A stretch of 64,000 bases of DNA from Climacteris rufus (lineage: Eukaryota > Chordata > Aves > Passeriformes > Climacteridae): positions 506,484 through 570,483 of the forward strand of contig VZRZ01002575.1 in the NCBI GenBank assembly GCA_013398175.1, in the 5' to 3' direction. Made by a program: the position numbers and the translations under genes. How positions within the stretch are numbered: the stretch's first letter is position 1; each line of letters starts with the position of its first letter. Positions 1-13,545 of the stretch are shown piece after piece. The notes beneath the pieces are model-generated. The model did not search any database. It was not told where the DNA came from and worked only from the letters and a program-made list of their open reading frames with translations.

Positions 1-1273
1 CTCCTGCAGATAATTCAGAAAAAGGTCACAGGAAAATTCATTTGAGGCAATTCAAGCAGAAAGCAAAGTTCACACTTATTAAAACAGGTGTCAGTTAGAA
101 ATTAACCTTGAGAGCTGCATTCAGCCTGGTCGTGTTTGCTGGGTTGCCCTCAAAGTTCATAAAAACCAGCTACTACTCTTTGCTATGAATTCTCAGAGTG
201 ACTATATTGCATGACATGAAGATGAATTATTTTACTTTTCTATATGTTACACTATTCTCACATATGAACAGAACAGTTTTTAGTCACAAACATAAACAAA
301 AGGAATATCCACAAAGAGAAAATTTGATAGGATAAACCAAAGGAAATAATTAAATTGACTGCTGATCATTTCACCCTGTTAATTGTTTTATTTTCTTTGT
401 GAACTGATTCTGTAGTATTTCTGTCTTTTGTTACTTCTCCACAGACAAGCTATGCTGGTCACTAGCACATAGGTCCCCCTGTGTCCAGTGGACTGGATTT
501 TCTTTGTGGTGTGGGTACCAAAGGATGCTGTGTCCTCTCCCTGTGCTGGGGCTGGCAAAGACAATTTCTCTGCCACAGCAGCCACTGGCAGAGTTGTGAG
601 CAGAGCATGTCTCTCCTCTTGGAAGTGTTGGGAGCTGAGGTGGTAATGCAGAGATACCCCATTTGTTCCAGGGCTGAGGGCAGAGCAGCTCAGCCTGAAC
701 TGGCTTCTGGTAATTTCTCTATCTGCTCCACTGAGAACAGAAATTTGTAGTTAACAAGTACATAATGGATATTATTAAATGTATTTAGTATCTTTTACTG
801 ATTTTGTTATCTATAGTACACAAATGTAAAAAATCTAATGTATGCAATATTAATAGACATTAATATATCTACTAAAACAGATCTGCTATGTTCAAATATA
901 TTCTAGGTGTATTTACTAAAAATATATCTCAGTTTTCAGAGCTCTCCCAGGTGCACAGAGATGCCCAGTGGGACTTGTGACGACAATGCAGCACCTATGA
1001 TTGAGCACAACACTTGTCTGCACATTTAGTCAAAGTGTTTCAGCCCTTGCCATGCCCCAGCTTGCCAGGGTCAGTGCAGAAGGGATGCAGGTGGGGAATG
1101 GGCAGTCCACAGACCACATGCAGCAAATGTCAGTCTCAGAGCCTGGGATGCCCAGTTTCTACAGCCTCTTAAGGGCAAGAGAGGGGTGAAGTCAGCCATC
1201 CTCAACCAGGCCAGCTGCAGAGTTTCTCTGGAAAGCTGGGATTCCAAATTCCTGCCCCTCCCCTCCCACATAC
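1..1273 (-). other. SMYD1 intron 3, partial
   Basis: This is sequence downstream of the exon 3 donor. It is AT-rich up to about position 950, and no exon, repeat family or RNA gene could be recognised. The next SMYD1 exon is outside the window. Confidence 0.7.
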
Positions 1274-4200
1274 CACTCCAAAGATGTGGGAGATGAACTG
1301 CATCCCGAACTGCTGGCAGTGGGGCGGCCAGAACTCCAGGAAGCTCTCCACATCCATGCGCAGCTCCTTCTTCTCCTCCTCCCCAAAACTCTCCACGTGG
1401 TTCTGCAGTTCATCGATGGAGACCAGGCAGCCCTCGGAGAGCCCACTGCCTTCCCTCTCGATCTTCCAGAGGATGCGGGCAGCCAGCCTGGCCAGGAGGC
1501 AGCCACACCACCACCACCACAAGGAGAGGGAGCAAAGGACCATCAGAACTCATCTCATGGGTGGGAAATGCTGTGCAGGCAGCCTGACTGAGGCTCAGCA
1601 TCAGGTGGATGATGGATGGTCACCATCCACAGCCTTCTGAAGGAAAGGGAAATGCCCCAGCATCTGTGCTCTCATCTGGAGAGGTGCTACAGCCCCCCCC
1701 AGGTCCCCAACCCTCCACAACTGCTCTCACTTCCTTGGGCATTCCTCTCATTTTCTAATGATGGAGCCAGAATGTGAAGACAAATTAATGTACCCTGTAG
1801 ACAAACTGGGAAGAACCTATCTACTCTTCCACTTTTCCACCTACTCTCCGCTTTCCCACACCTCCTAATCCTTCCGGGGTGGGTTTGCCTCACCACATTC
1901 AGAGTTTTTGGCACCAAAACAAAATGCAGGACCACATGCCTTCCATCACTGATGCTGCTCCAGGTCCCTATTCCTTCAGCTCAGGGATGCTCCTGGACTT
2001 TGCTAAACCTTCTCCCACCTCCACCCTGCCCAGATCAGGCCACTCAGCTCTTTGCCGTGGGATGCCCTGTCCTCTCCCAGGTCGCTGGGAGCCAGCTCTC
2101 ACCTGATGTTCTCGGTGGGTGCCTTGCCGTGCCTCTTGATGGCAGAGCACTCATTTTTGTGGTTGAGCCAGGCTGCTCTCTGGCAGGTCCTGTCACAGTA
2201 GTAGGCAAACTTGCACTGGCCACAGCGGTGGAGCCTCTCCTGCCTCTTGAAGCAGGTGTGACAGATGACGTGTGTCAGGCTGCAAGGACACAAGGACACG
2301 TTGGCTCAGTGAGGTCCAGCGAGGGGTCCTGCCAGCTTTGCACCCCTGGCCTCCACACAGCCACTAAGGATGGATCCCTCAAGATTTTTCAGGAAAATGA
2401 AGAAACATCCCACCCATATTTTTCAGGAGAATGAAGAAACATCCCACCCAGCTTAATCCTTGAGTTCTTGTTCTTGTGTGCTGTTGCTGTAAGTTAAATG
2501 GTCATGGAATAACTGGGTATTTTGCCTTTGGGGGTTCAAGAAAGGATTTCCAAGAAGCATCCTACAATTGTATGCATGCAACTACAACGAAGGCTGGGAG
2601 TGGAATGCGCGAGAGGATACTGAGGAAGAAGTCTGACCTCACATTCTCCCTCAGAGAGTGTCCAGGGTCCCAGACTGAGGGGAAACCTTCCCCATGTGCC
2701 CCTATTCTGTCTCCAGCTGTTTGCTCCTAGGACTTCATTCACTGAGAAGGAGGGGGAGACACTTTGTGCACTTTGGTGTCCTGCCCAAACAACTTTGGGA
2801 CTTTCCCCTTGCTGCTAGAGAAGTCTTTTCACTGCCTGATTTGGTGTCTCGAGCTGTCTGCCTCTCCAGGCAACCACCCACTTTATCTGGGCTTCCAGCC
2901 AGGCTCAACAGTACAGGAGAATTTAAATTCCCATCACTCAGCAACTGCTGGTGCCAGAAGGGATGTTCTCCTCATTGCAAAAAGCTCATGGACCACAGCG
3001 GCTTCGTGATCAAGGGAACATTTATCATTGTCCACAGTGCAGCGTGGGGAAACTGAGGCATGAGGAAATAAAAAAATTACTGATGATCCCATAAGGACAA
3101 TGTGCCTTAGGCTGGAATCAGACTCACAACCCCAGAAAATCCAGCCCAAAGCTTGTCCTGCCTCTCCTCTGTATATATGTACATATATATATATACACAC
3201 CTATGTACACATATTTATCACATATATATAGAAATATATCACAGCACATTTAAAATGCATTTTCTTTTCTCTGAAAATATTGTGTGAGCTGCTGACATAA
3301 TGTGACCTGTGCCTTGGCTCTTGCAGGATAAACAGGGCTGCTGATTTAAAAGCAGGATGACCCACAGCAGACAAAAGCACATGCAAAAAATGAGGTTTGG
3401 AAAATGAGGCTTAGGAAAGTAAAGAGTGCTGGAGGGAGTTCAATGCAAGGCAGGCACCTGGGATGGGGCAGGGAAGGGGGATGCAGCCAGCTCCACTGTG
3501 TCAAATGAGAGAGCTGAGAGCTGGTGAGAAATGTGAGGCTGTGCTCTGTCAGCTGTCAGGTCAGGGGGGCAGAGAGGTGCAAGAGAGATTACACTCCTTG
3601 TAAGGCAAAGCAGAGCCAGAGAGCTGATAAAACCTGCGTGGTTACATCGTCCCGGGAAGCACAGGGAGACATCTCACATGGGGAGTGGGGCTCCCTCCTG
3701 CCGCCTGGGTGTTCTGAGGGCAGCCAGAAAGCAAAAATGTAGAAGTCTCTTTGTAAAGAGGAATGAGTGGTTGGAAAAGAACACAGTGCAGGAAAACCCA
3801 AGTCGTCCAACAGGTGCTTCTCTCCCCTCAGTTTGCTCCCTCAGAACAAAAAAATACTGAAGTTCTGGCTTTGCATTTTGCTGTTTAATTCATAGTGTGT
3901 CCAGATTTTCCAAAGCAAACCCAGCTGGCAGAATTTACCACCAGCTTTGGAAATCCCTCATTTCTGAGGAGACGCCTAAGAAATGCCTAAGAAAAGTTAT
4001 ACAAGACTTTCTGAGCAATCAAAGGAACAGTCTGTGTGGTATTGAAACTGCAGACACAATTACTCACAGGTAATCTGACTGGCAGGTGTAAGAAATACTG
4101 CATCTCTTAAAAAACCCTTATAGGATCCTCCATGCCCCAAAATGTTTTCAAAGAAGACTGGATTTATTGACACTTTATGCTATCAGGACTCCAGAGGCCT

Positions 4201-7200
4201 GGGCTCAACTCTTGGCACAGTAAAAAAATCAGGAGACACAAGTAATTGAGATTTATTGCCTGAATCTTCAACTAACACTGCTTAAGCATCTGCAAGCACC
4301 TAAATCCCCCAGGTGCCCCTTGGCAGTTGTGCAAACTCCTTCTGTCTCAGAGGAACTCGGAGCTGGATGCCCCAAAAGGTGATGGCAAAGTGGGGCTTTC
4401 CCTTTAGATTTCCCTATAGATTCTGATATGGTCCTGCAACAACACCAAGGACACCAAAGGCTTGCAGTGGTTCACAGCCTCCCCTCTCATCCTCTCTGCA
4501 GTGTGAAGGTCCCCCAGGTGGAGCAGCCTGAGATTAAACCAAAGTCTCTCAGCCTGTGGAAATCATTGGTCTATAAATTGTTTAACACAACCCGAAATGG
4601 CTCCAGGTATCCCAGACCTCCTGTCCCAGAACAGAGAGCAGCCCCCACCCATCCAGTGGTCAGGATGCACTGAAAGTTTCTGGAGAGAGCCCTGGGGAGG
4701 TGACTTCTGGTGTGGTACCTACGCAGGAGCCCTGGAGGTTTGAACCCTCAGGGTCTTGGTGCTCAGCTTCCCTTGCTTTGCCACAGGGACAACACAACTG
4801 CTTTCTGCTGTGCCTGTGCCACGGCCCCTTAGGTGATCACTGCCATTTGCACACATAGTGAGAACTGGTTCTCACCCTGCCCAAAAGCAGGATCTTCTTT
4901 ACTACAGTGATGTCTCCAGCCCATCAAAAGCGTGCCAGGTCACGGATTTAGGGCTGACTTAGAGGGCAGATGCCACTGACTGACTCACTGAATGGCTTTC
5001 TGGGGAGCCTCAGGTTTCCTTGGCCTCTCACCCGAGCATCAACTGAGCTGAACTCTGAAGGTCTCACATTCTCTGGTGTTGTGTAGATGAGATGCACAAC
5101 TACTCCTAATCCTGGGTGTAACTACAGTGACAAAAGCAGCGATTCAATGTGCCAGCCAACAAATGCAAGAGGTAACAGCACTGACAACAAAACTGTGGCT
5201 CCTGCAAGCACAGCTCTCAGTGAAAGCAGAAGAAACAAATAACTCTTGTGACTGCTTGGATTGGATTCAGATGGATTAAGATCTGTTGGACCTGCCAGGA
5301 GAGAGGGCTGGGCACTGCCACAGAAAATGTATTAACCTCATCTCTCAGACACTTACAACCCAAACATCTGCCATCCATCACCCACAACATCTCATTCACT
5401 GGCCTGGAAAGCCAGGTGAGATGGCTTTAGTGCAAAGAACAGAGGAGGATTTCATTGAGTAGCTGATGGACACAGGATGTAGCTCACAAACTGTTTATTG
5501 TAGGTTCATCCTATTCTGTGCATCACAGATGAAACACAGAGATGGCCTAATTTACACCTAAGTCCTATTTGTTATTGCCTGGCTGGGCATCTCTCCTTCA
5601 TCTGCTACAGAGAACAGCATAAGAACAGTTTAAGGTGTAGGCAAAGTCTCCTTGGCTTTCAAAGCAGAGGCTGTAACACTTCATTAAAGACAACAGCCTC
5701 AGGTAATGCAGCTGCTGTTTCAGCAGTGAAAGGATCAGGGAGGTACTCAATAGTACCTACTGAAGCTACCTAAAGATGAATTATTAACATAATAATGGTT
5801 TTGCTCCTTTAAAAAGGTATTAGAGCTTAGTATTTTCATCTTTAAAATGTCAGGGATGACATAGCCTAGTTTGTCTGATTTGAGTGGAGAACTTACTTTA
5901 GACTAATTTTAACTGTTTTATTTTTAGTCTTTTGTTAAAAGATTTCCCTGCCTCTTTTTAGAGGTGTGGGTGTGGTTTTCTTTAAAACATCTAGGTTTTC
6001 ACCCAGATTTTATTTAAGCTTTTGAACAAATGAGATAATAATTTAAAAAATCAATCCCCAGAACATTTTAAAAATGTGAATATGATCATATTAGCTCTCA
6101 GGTTTTGTCAGTATCAACTCAAAGAATTTGTTCCCATAATCTTTTCAGAGCCATGCTGTTATGGAAAATTTTGGATTTCTTAGGTCATTCCAACTACAAT
6201 AACAGAGCTCCACACATTTCCTTGGAAAATATTTTGGGCTTGATTCATACATCAAAATTTGCGTGATCTCATTTTTTTAGCAATTTGCAGATCACTCATC
6301 AAGCAGATTTCAGGTGATCTTGGCTTTCTACCACGACACTGTTTCCCTTGGCTACTTTCTCTCAAACCCCACTGGTTAAAGAACAAACCTTGTCTTGGCA
6401 GAGGCTGACAGAGACATATGAGGCATCCCCTGGCTTACAGGAAATGTAAACTCTTACAGAGCCAACTGATGTGCCAGAGGAGAAGGGCACACACAGTACA
6501 TTGAGACCAGGCACTGGGAATTCCTTTGTTGTGAAGGTGACCAGGAGGAAGGGGGACCTGGGATCTTCAGTGAGAAATCCAAGAGGGAGGAAGGATTAGA
6601 GAAAGCTTCAGTGGGAGTTAACATCACTGGGGAATGCACAGGGGCTTTGAAAATTACCCCAATAAAATCAAATAATCCATTAAGATGTATTTCCAGCCTT
6701 CTGCTTCTATGTTAGGAAAAAGCAGGCCTGACACTGGTGTTTTCTGAGTGATATTTCAGCTCCTAACAGCAAGGCTGAATCAAACAGAGATCAGGCTGTG
6801 CCTACACTTTATCCTGGAAATCATACTGAATTCTGCACCCCCTTTCAGTCAACATTCAGCATCTCTCTAAGCAGCCTGCTCTCATTCAGGTAGGAGTAAC
6901 ATGCTTCATACAAGAGTCAACACCAAGCAAATATTGTGTTAAGAAACAAAGTTATAGAATCATAAAATCAGAATGGTTTGGGTTGGAAGTGACCTTTAAA
7001 GGTCATCTAGTCCAACCCCCCTGCAATGAGCAGGGTTAGCCTGGTGAGTCATACCCTGGCCTTAAAATCTGAGTATAAGCTGGCTGATGTTTACAGAAAC
7101 ATCGTTTTTCTTTGAGTTTTACGGACTTCTAGATTAAAAGTCTATGGCACTGTGTAAAAAACTGTTGCTCAGATGATCATCATTGGGTTGAGGAGTACAA

Positions 7201-10200
7201 ACCCTCACCAGCCTTAATGACTTCAAGGGCCTTCAGGGACCTTGGGGGTTCCTGTGACCTTCAGGGGCTTCCAGGGTGGGATGCAGCCTGTAGATTTAGA
7301 CACCTAGATGTGCTCATCTGTACCCCTGTGTCTAGGTAGAGATTCCACCACAACATTCAGTGTGGTCTGGAAAGTCATTCAGCTCAAAGGTCTGTGTTCA
7401 GTGCACATTATAGTGTTCCATTGATTAGATGGGCACTTAGGGCTGGATTCACTTGTCTGGACACAGGAGCCCAGTGTTAGGCTCTCCAGGGTCACCTGAT
7501 GACAGAGTTTTGTCAAAGAAAACATTTCTCCTTTTCCTTGCAAAATAAAATTCTCCATACCTCCTCAAACTCAGCTTCCTACTGAAAGACAGACATCCAT
7601 AAAGTGAGGTTGGGTGACAGCCTCAGGTCCAAATTACTTTGGTAGCTCCTTATCTATCTATCTATCTATCTATAAGTCAGGTTGAAGTCTGTACTATGAA
7701 ATCCAATGGCCCTTGATTGGATCCATAGAGGGTGATGGAAAAGCCTTTCCAACCACCTTCCAGCAGAGGTGGAGGTAACCAGCAGTGATAACAACCCTGA
7801 CTTTCTGAGCAGTAAGTAGAGGAACAGCATTTTATTTGCCCGGCAGATTGTCTAAGCTCCCACATGTATCTTGTTACTGACTTCAGACTTGACCATCTGG
7901 TTATTGGCCAGGTAAATTGTGGCTGATATCCCAGTCTGATTTCCCCTTCAAGCTGTGTTTTAGAGAGCACCACTGTGTTGTATCTCTGCAGAGCTCCTCC
8001 TACTAATCTCAAAAAGACCTTTGCTCAGCCTGCACATCATCTGCAGTCACACAGAACATCACTGTGGGCCACTGCAGTACAACTGCCATCCATAAACATT
8101 TCAACAGCAAAATCAGGGGAAGGATTTCAGGATATCAGCATCTACACTGAGATCTGACTTCCCAGAGGGCTGAGCTCTTCAAAGTGCTGCACAGTAGAGA
8201 CCAGCTCTTCACTCTGGTGCCTCTATGGTGGTCTTTATGCACGAAGAACACTGAGATCTCTGGAAAATCTGGTCACATATTTGGTAGGACCTGAGCCAAA
8301 AACTTAAACCCAGCAATCATGCATATTGCATCCCTTTTCCATAGTACACATACACAGTGCTTTGAGCAAGACATGGGAGATACTGAGTTGAAATAGGATG
8401 AGGGACTGGATTTGGGGTTTCCCTGTGCAGGCTGAGACCCTTTTTAACAGTGTAGACTAACAGCAATTTTAGGACCTATACATGTGTGTTTACAGGCAAG
8501 GAAGACCACATGTCTGTTCTCTGGACTCTTCACCCATGCAGAGGCAAGAGCAGCTCTTTCAGGATAAGACCAGCCACCATGGCCTAGAGTGGATTTATTC
8601 TTGCAGGTCCTGCAAGGATCCAGGCTTCCCTTCTTTGAAAGCAATCAATTCAATAGAGTTTGATGCAGTTCAGTACCCTGGGACAACAATAGAAAGTACC
8701 AAACAATAGCCCTGAATGAGAAAGAAAAGCATCAGGATGATTTCCACAGGAAAAATGTGTGTTTCCATTGTATCTCAGGCCCAGGCTGTCCCCTGCCAAG
8801 CACTAACCAACCAGTAAATTGGCACTGCCTGTTTCAGAGATTTTGGGACTGTATTTCACCACTGGCCTCTAGAAAGTGCTTTGGGATGAAATGTGTCACA
8901 GGAGGGTAAGGATCCATTATTATTACACAACAGTGGCAGAGAAGGGCTGTGTTTACCTTGACTACTTGCTGCTCAACCCCTGGGCCTGCCCTCTGGGAGC
9001 TAAACAAACCCATCGTGGGGAGGGAGGGAGGGAGGGAAGCAGGGAAGCACATCTCTCCCCATCCAAGGTTTTCTGTGGGAAACCTAAGCCTAAAACAGTC
9101 TGCAGTCTAAAAGCTGATGCAGTGATAGCTTCTGCCCTCATCTCACATTACACAAGTGACATTTGAAAATGCAGTGAAGTCGTGGCTCTTCAACATGGGC
9201 AGCTCTGCTCCGTGCATGCTGCTTGCAACCTTTCACAGGAAAGAAAACAATATTTTCAACCCACCATCAAATGCCAAATGTTCTCAGTGGTTTAAAAAAA
9301 TAAGTCTTTTTAATAAGGCATGTGGGAGAAATAATTGTCCCTGGACAACTCCAAACCAAGTAGAGTATCACAAGATTCCAGCTGGTAACAAGACCGAAAC
9401 TGAAGTACAAGAGCTAAAAGGACACATGAAGGAGAGATGATTTTGTCACCAACTCCTGTAATTGAGTTCAGGGTTAAGACTTCAAGAATTCAACATTTTA
9501 AAGTGAAAAACGGCACATTTAATGTGAGTTCCGGCAATGACACATTAAAATAAAAACTAAAGGTGTCATTGCTGCTATTGCAAAGATTCATAATAATGTT
9601 CACCAACTGACAGTTAAAGGGCAGGGAAACAGTGAATGAAAGACACAAAAAAAATTATTTCTTGCTCTGCTTATTTAATAGCCAACTCTCTGCTACTGCC
9701 AGGTCACACAGTGGCACTGATCAGCTTAACTACAAAATGACTGGGGTTAAAAGAGCAGCACGACCTCTGCCTGTGCCCCAGACTTGGTTAATGGAGCCGA
9801 TTTAATCAGAGAAAACTCAGCAAGGCAGAATTGCCACAGCCCTGTTTAGTGTGTGGGGTATTTACTAAAGTCACTGGCAGTTTGGGGCTAAAAATTCAGT
9901 CTCTAGTCTCACTACGATGGCCTTAGAGAACACTCACAACTTTCCTAACCCCAAATGAAACTTTCAGCTGCCATTTTACTCCTCAGTTTAAAAATTTGGG
10001 CCACATTCTCTTCTCAGTTAGCCCATTATAATGCTGAACAAATTCCCTTCATGTCAGAGGCTTTGTTCTAGATTTAGCCCAATGGAGATTAACATAGAAA
10101 TTGGGTTTTTTAATGTCTTTACACTTGCAGGTTATCTAAGTGAAGCTTCCACTGATTCAAAGGGCAACAGTGGGCACCTACCAGCCACACCAACAGCACA

Positions 10201-11023
10201 GGCTGAGCAAAGGTTGTGATTAAAACAAGCAGCAGAAAAGAAAAATGTCCTTGCACCAGAGCTCAGCTTCTGGCTCCATCAGTGTGAACATAAATTTTAA
10301 AGCAGTCTCATGCAAGAGCAAAAGCAGACGCTTGTCTCCAGTTAACTCAGCCAGCTGTAAATATTAAATCAGTTTAAGAGAAACAGTGTCACTTGCTGAT
10401 CCCCACCAGCTCCTGCTTCGAGGGCAGTGGGTGATGAAGCTGAGGTGGTACATGTGAGCAGAGCACCATGGAACTCATTTTTATTGTGCATTACCCATCA
10501 GGTTCAGCAAAGTCAGTCTGAGATTGCTGTGCCTCAATTACACTAACTCCTGGCAGTTCACAGGAGCATAACACGGGGCTGGTTTTGTGAGCCACTCAAT
10601 ACATGCAACTTTCACTGCACTTCTAAAAGCTCACGACGCCAAGCACCTTGCAAGGTCACATCCTGGAAAGATATTGTGCCATATTAAAAGTAAAAAAGCT
10701 GATCTGAGCCCTGGGAAGGACACTCACTGCAAGCTGTGAATGTGTCTGTACAGAAGTGCTTCTGACTTACCTTCAGCCCCTTCTCCACTGTCATCCAGAC
10801 ACTTTCAAACTTTTATCCAACCAGCCAGACGAAATAGTGCAGAGAGATTACTTCTGGTCTGTGTTTTACAAGTGCTTTTCTCTTACCTGTCGAAAACCAC
10901 GGCTGCATAGGCTGGCTCTGCAAAGATGACATCCCCAGGCAAGAATTCCTTCTGGGCTTTCAAGCCCCTGCCTTTGCCTTCAGTTGTGAACACTTCCACC
11001 GACTCCATTCCTCCTTTGGTCAT
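1274..11023 (-). CDS. SMYD1: SMYD1 (Bop), 5' part: coding exons 1-3, residues 1-176
   Basis: SMYD1 is a SET/MYND protein lysine methyltransferase of heart and skeletal muscle, acting in the nucleus and at the sarcomere. Three minus-strand exons are visible: 11023-10887, 2279-2103 and 1487-1274, all with GT-AG junctions (donors GTAAGA, GTGAGA, GTATGT). Phases agree: 137, 177 and 214 bases make exactly 176 codons. Exon 1 holds the SAM-binding GKGRG motif (residues 16-20). Exon 2 holds the MYND zinc finger with Cys52, 55, 65, 68, 74, 78, His86 and Cys90. Exon 3 carries the start of the post-MYND part of the split SET region, ending at FGV. Residue spacing matches human SMYD1, which also begins MT-x-G. 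The remaining exons lie beyond position 1. The start was chosen because it matches the family N-terminus and lies about 90 bases past a TATA box. Identification is very secure. Confidence 0.96.
1488..2102 (-). other. SMYD1 intron 2
   Basis: A 615-base intron between the exon 2 donor (GTGAGA) and the exon 3 acceptor (CTCCTGGCCAG). No internal feature was recognised. Open frames crossing it are shadows of the neighbouring exons. Confidence 0.85.
6953..7036 (-). repeat. CR1 LINE 3'-end fragment
   Basis: The stretch has the reverse-complement form of the avian CR1 3' end: an AGAATCATAAAATC-type tail, then GGTTTGGGTTGGAAGTGACC and a segment ending TCCAACCCCCCTGC. The body is truncated after about 80 bases. 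It lies in SMYD1 intron 1. Confidence 0.85.
7650..7673 (+). repeat. TATC tetranucleotide microsatellite
   Basis: About six perfect TATC units inside SMYD1 intron 1. Confidence 0.95.
9017..9040 (+). repeat. GGGA-rich simple repeat
   Basis: Several consecutive GGGA units, followed by a short AAGCAGGG duplication. Confidence 0.85.
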
Positions 11024-11114
11024 CCCAGGGACCCCAAGGCTTGGGAGGTGAGTGTCTCTGAGCAAGCCAAACCTCCTGTCACTCCTACCAGCTTCAGTGT
11101 GGCTCAAGGCCACG

Positions 11115-11122
11115 CTTATAAA
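11115..11122 (-). promoter_or_regulatory. SMYD1 TATA box
   Basis: On the minus strand this reads CTTTATAA, about 92 bases before the SMYD1 ATG. A start site 25-30 bases downstream would give a 5' UTR of roughly 60 bases. Position and sequence fit a tissue-specific TATA promoter. No transcript evidence is available here. Confidence 0.6.
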
Positions 11123-11394
11123 GGGAGGGCTGGTCTCCCCCCACCCCTGGCCACTCCAATTCCCATAGAAGAGCGAGGGGGTGGGAGCAGGAGAGGCAGG
11201 AGCTGCAGCTCCTCTGCACAATATCGCCGAGCTACGCAGGGCAGGGACAGGGCTGGGATTTCTGCTTCATTAGGAAAACCCTCTCCAAAAGTGACATTTG
11301 GAAATGTTTCTCCCAGCCACAAGAAGCTGTGTACATTACCACTGGGCTTAATTTATATTCTCCCATTGCAGGGAGAATGTATTCTCTTTGCAGG

Positions 11395-11441
11395 GTATTT
11401 TTAGCGACCACATGCTTCTGTCTCTCAGGAAGCAACAGCTG
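11395..11441 (-). promoter_or_regulatory. Candidate muscle control sites upstream of SMYD1 (MEF2-like and E-boxes)
   Basis: A MEF2-like element reads CTAAAAATAC on the minus strand at 11395-11404, one base off the consensus. E-boxes follow: CACATG at 11409-11414 and CAGCTG at 11436-11441. A second MEF2-like A/T core lies at 11528-11537. Smyd1 is an established MEF2C target and is also driven by myogenic factors, so the cluster 370-520 bases upstream of the ATG is plausible. Such short motifs are frequent by chance. Confidence 0.35.
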
Positions 11442-11539
11442 AGGCAGTGGGATGGGGAGGGCTGGGATGCCTGTTCCTGACCCCTCCACTGTCGTCTGGC
11501 TTTTTCTGGAAATCAAACAAAGCTGATTTATTTTTACCC

Positions 11540-13545
11540 TCAAAGAGATGGACAGTATGTTTAGAGGCAGGGATAATAGGGAAAAACGCGCCTTGACATT
11601 CTCAGCATCCTGTCACCACCAGATCCTGGAAAAGAGGATTCACTTCCCAAATGCCAGTGGCAGTGTGTGTGCAGAGCAGTGTGGAAGGAGCTGGAAGGAC
11701 ACCAACTGTTCAGCACAGACTGCAGGAGCAAGCAGGACATCTTAGATACTCTCCCCATTTTGGATGCACGAAACATCTTTGAAACAGCACCTGAGAGCTG
11801 TTCCCACCTCCAGTGCTCAGCTGCAGGAGAGAATCTGAGCCTCCTGAGTGGAAAAGGAGGGTCCACCAGGGAGATCAAACTCATGAGCAGGGAGGTCCTG
11901 GCTTTACTCTCTGCCCCAGTGCAAGTTCAGGGAGGCACAGGGAAAGGCCCTCGTGTGCAAGGGGGAACCTCTCTGTGAAGATTAACCCAGCCCAGACTGC
12001 CATTCAGCGTTTTTTTATCATTTAATGGCATTTCACAGGGCTGGTTCCTGTTAATCTCACTCTCCCACCCTGAGGAAACCTGATGCTGTTTCCTCCTCCA
12101 TCTCCAAGCGCTGTGCAGATAACAATGACTGCAACTTCCACAACTCTGTGCTGCACAGAAAAACCTGCCTGATTAACAGGGAAAGTGAGATGCAGAGAAA
12201 TAAAAGGGGTAAATCCTGTGCAACCCGTGGCAGTAAAAGAAATGCTTTTCATTTCCAAGGCAGTGGGAGGTATCACTGGGCTCTTCAAGACACAGAACTG
12301 CTCAGCACCTCCTGCTAAAAGCCTCTGGCAATGCTTCTTGCTTGCAAATGAAGTCTGGGATCATACTTCAGCACAAATACCCTGTCTTATGGTCTGCCTG
12401 CATGTGCCAAGCACAAACAGTATCAATCCACAGCTCCATATATCCAGGGTGATCCAGCTGTTCGTGTGGTTATGAGCAGTGTCTTTCCCAAACAGCCAGA
12501 CACCTCCACTGCTCCTGAGGAGGGCCAGAGCTGTCCCAGAGCCATCAGCACAGCCCTCCCAATGTTCACACTCTGCAGCCTAGAAAAGTCACCACAGGCA
12601 ATTAACTCCTACAAGCAATTACAATTTTATTGCAAAGCTTCACGTGTGTGATAGGTGATGTCAGAATGTTCTGGTCTCATCTGTTATTCTAGGATAATTC
12701 CCTGGGCTGTAGGAGTTTTTTAGAAACTGACAGAAGGACTTTAGCACCTCAAAATTAGTGCTGATTAATCTTTGTCCTCCCAAACCCACACAGTTTGGAG
12801 TGTGGCTATATTGAACCCAGTCATTAATCACACTAAACACAGTTTCTAATTCCCAGATAACAAATAATACAGAATGGAACAGAACAACAGAACAAATAAT
12901 ATAATTAAAACAAAGAGTCTATCTTTTCAAAGTAGATGCTGGATAATGGATATTCCTTCTTTTTCAATACTATTTGGAGCAGTGATACTGCTTTGAGACC
13001 CTTGAAAAAACAGTGAATTTCAAAGTCAGGTGGAGAAGAACACCAATTTTGGAGCTCTGAGCACAAGTCTGACCATTCAAGAGGAGATTATTCTGTGCTT
13101 TGGGTCTGTCTAGATTCTGGTCTGGAGGGGTGAGTGGCCCCATCCTCCCAACAGAAGAACTAACAGCACCCTCTGCTGCCCTTTAGAAATTATCCAAAGT
13201 ATGATTTTATCAAATTTAATGGCAGCAGCTCTGGAGTGTTGTGAGCAGAGCTCAGACAAGTCATGAATTAAGGAAAAAAAAAAAGGAAAAAAGAGGGGGG
13301 AAATCCCTATGCTGAGCAGGTGCTCCTTAGACTCATCCTGCCACTGCAATTCAGCTTTAACCTTCCAATCACTCACAGGGAGAGGGGGGGCCCTGATCTG
13401 CATGAACCCCCTTTTTGGGGCAACAGTGGGGAAAACTGGGGGGAAATGACTTTGCTCATTCTCCTGGGGTGAGGACAATGGGGGCTGAGGGGAATTCAGC
13501 CCTGAAGAGGGATGGATCCGTGGGGGGATGAAGGGGAGGGCCAAT
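11540..13545. other. Intergenic, nothing recognised
   Basis: Unique sequence upstream of SMYD1. No exon-like frame with splice signals, no CR1 and no RNA gene could be recognised. A short polypurine tract occurs near 13270-13300. Confidence 0.6.

Larger units (their letters stand above)
2280..10886 (-). other. SMYD1 intron 1 (8.6 kb)
   Basis: A long first intron. It contains a short AT-rich stretch near 3177-3230, a CR1 3' end at 6953-7036, a TATC microsatellite at 7650-7673 and a GGGA run near 9017-9040. The rest shows no coding potential or repeat family that I can recognise. Muscle enhancers could lie here, but nothing in the sequence singles one out. Confidence 0.8.

Noticed and set aside
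1952..2434. 160-residue plus-strand frame
   Set aside because: It is a shadow of SMYD1 exon 2 on the opposite strand.
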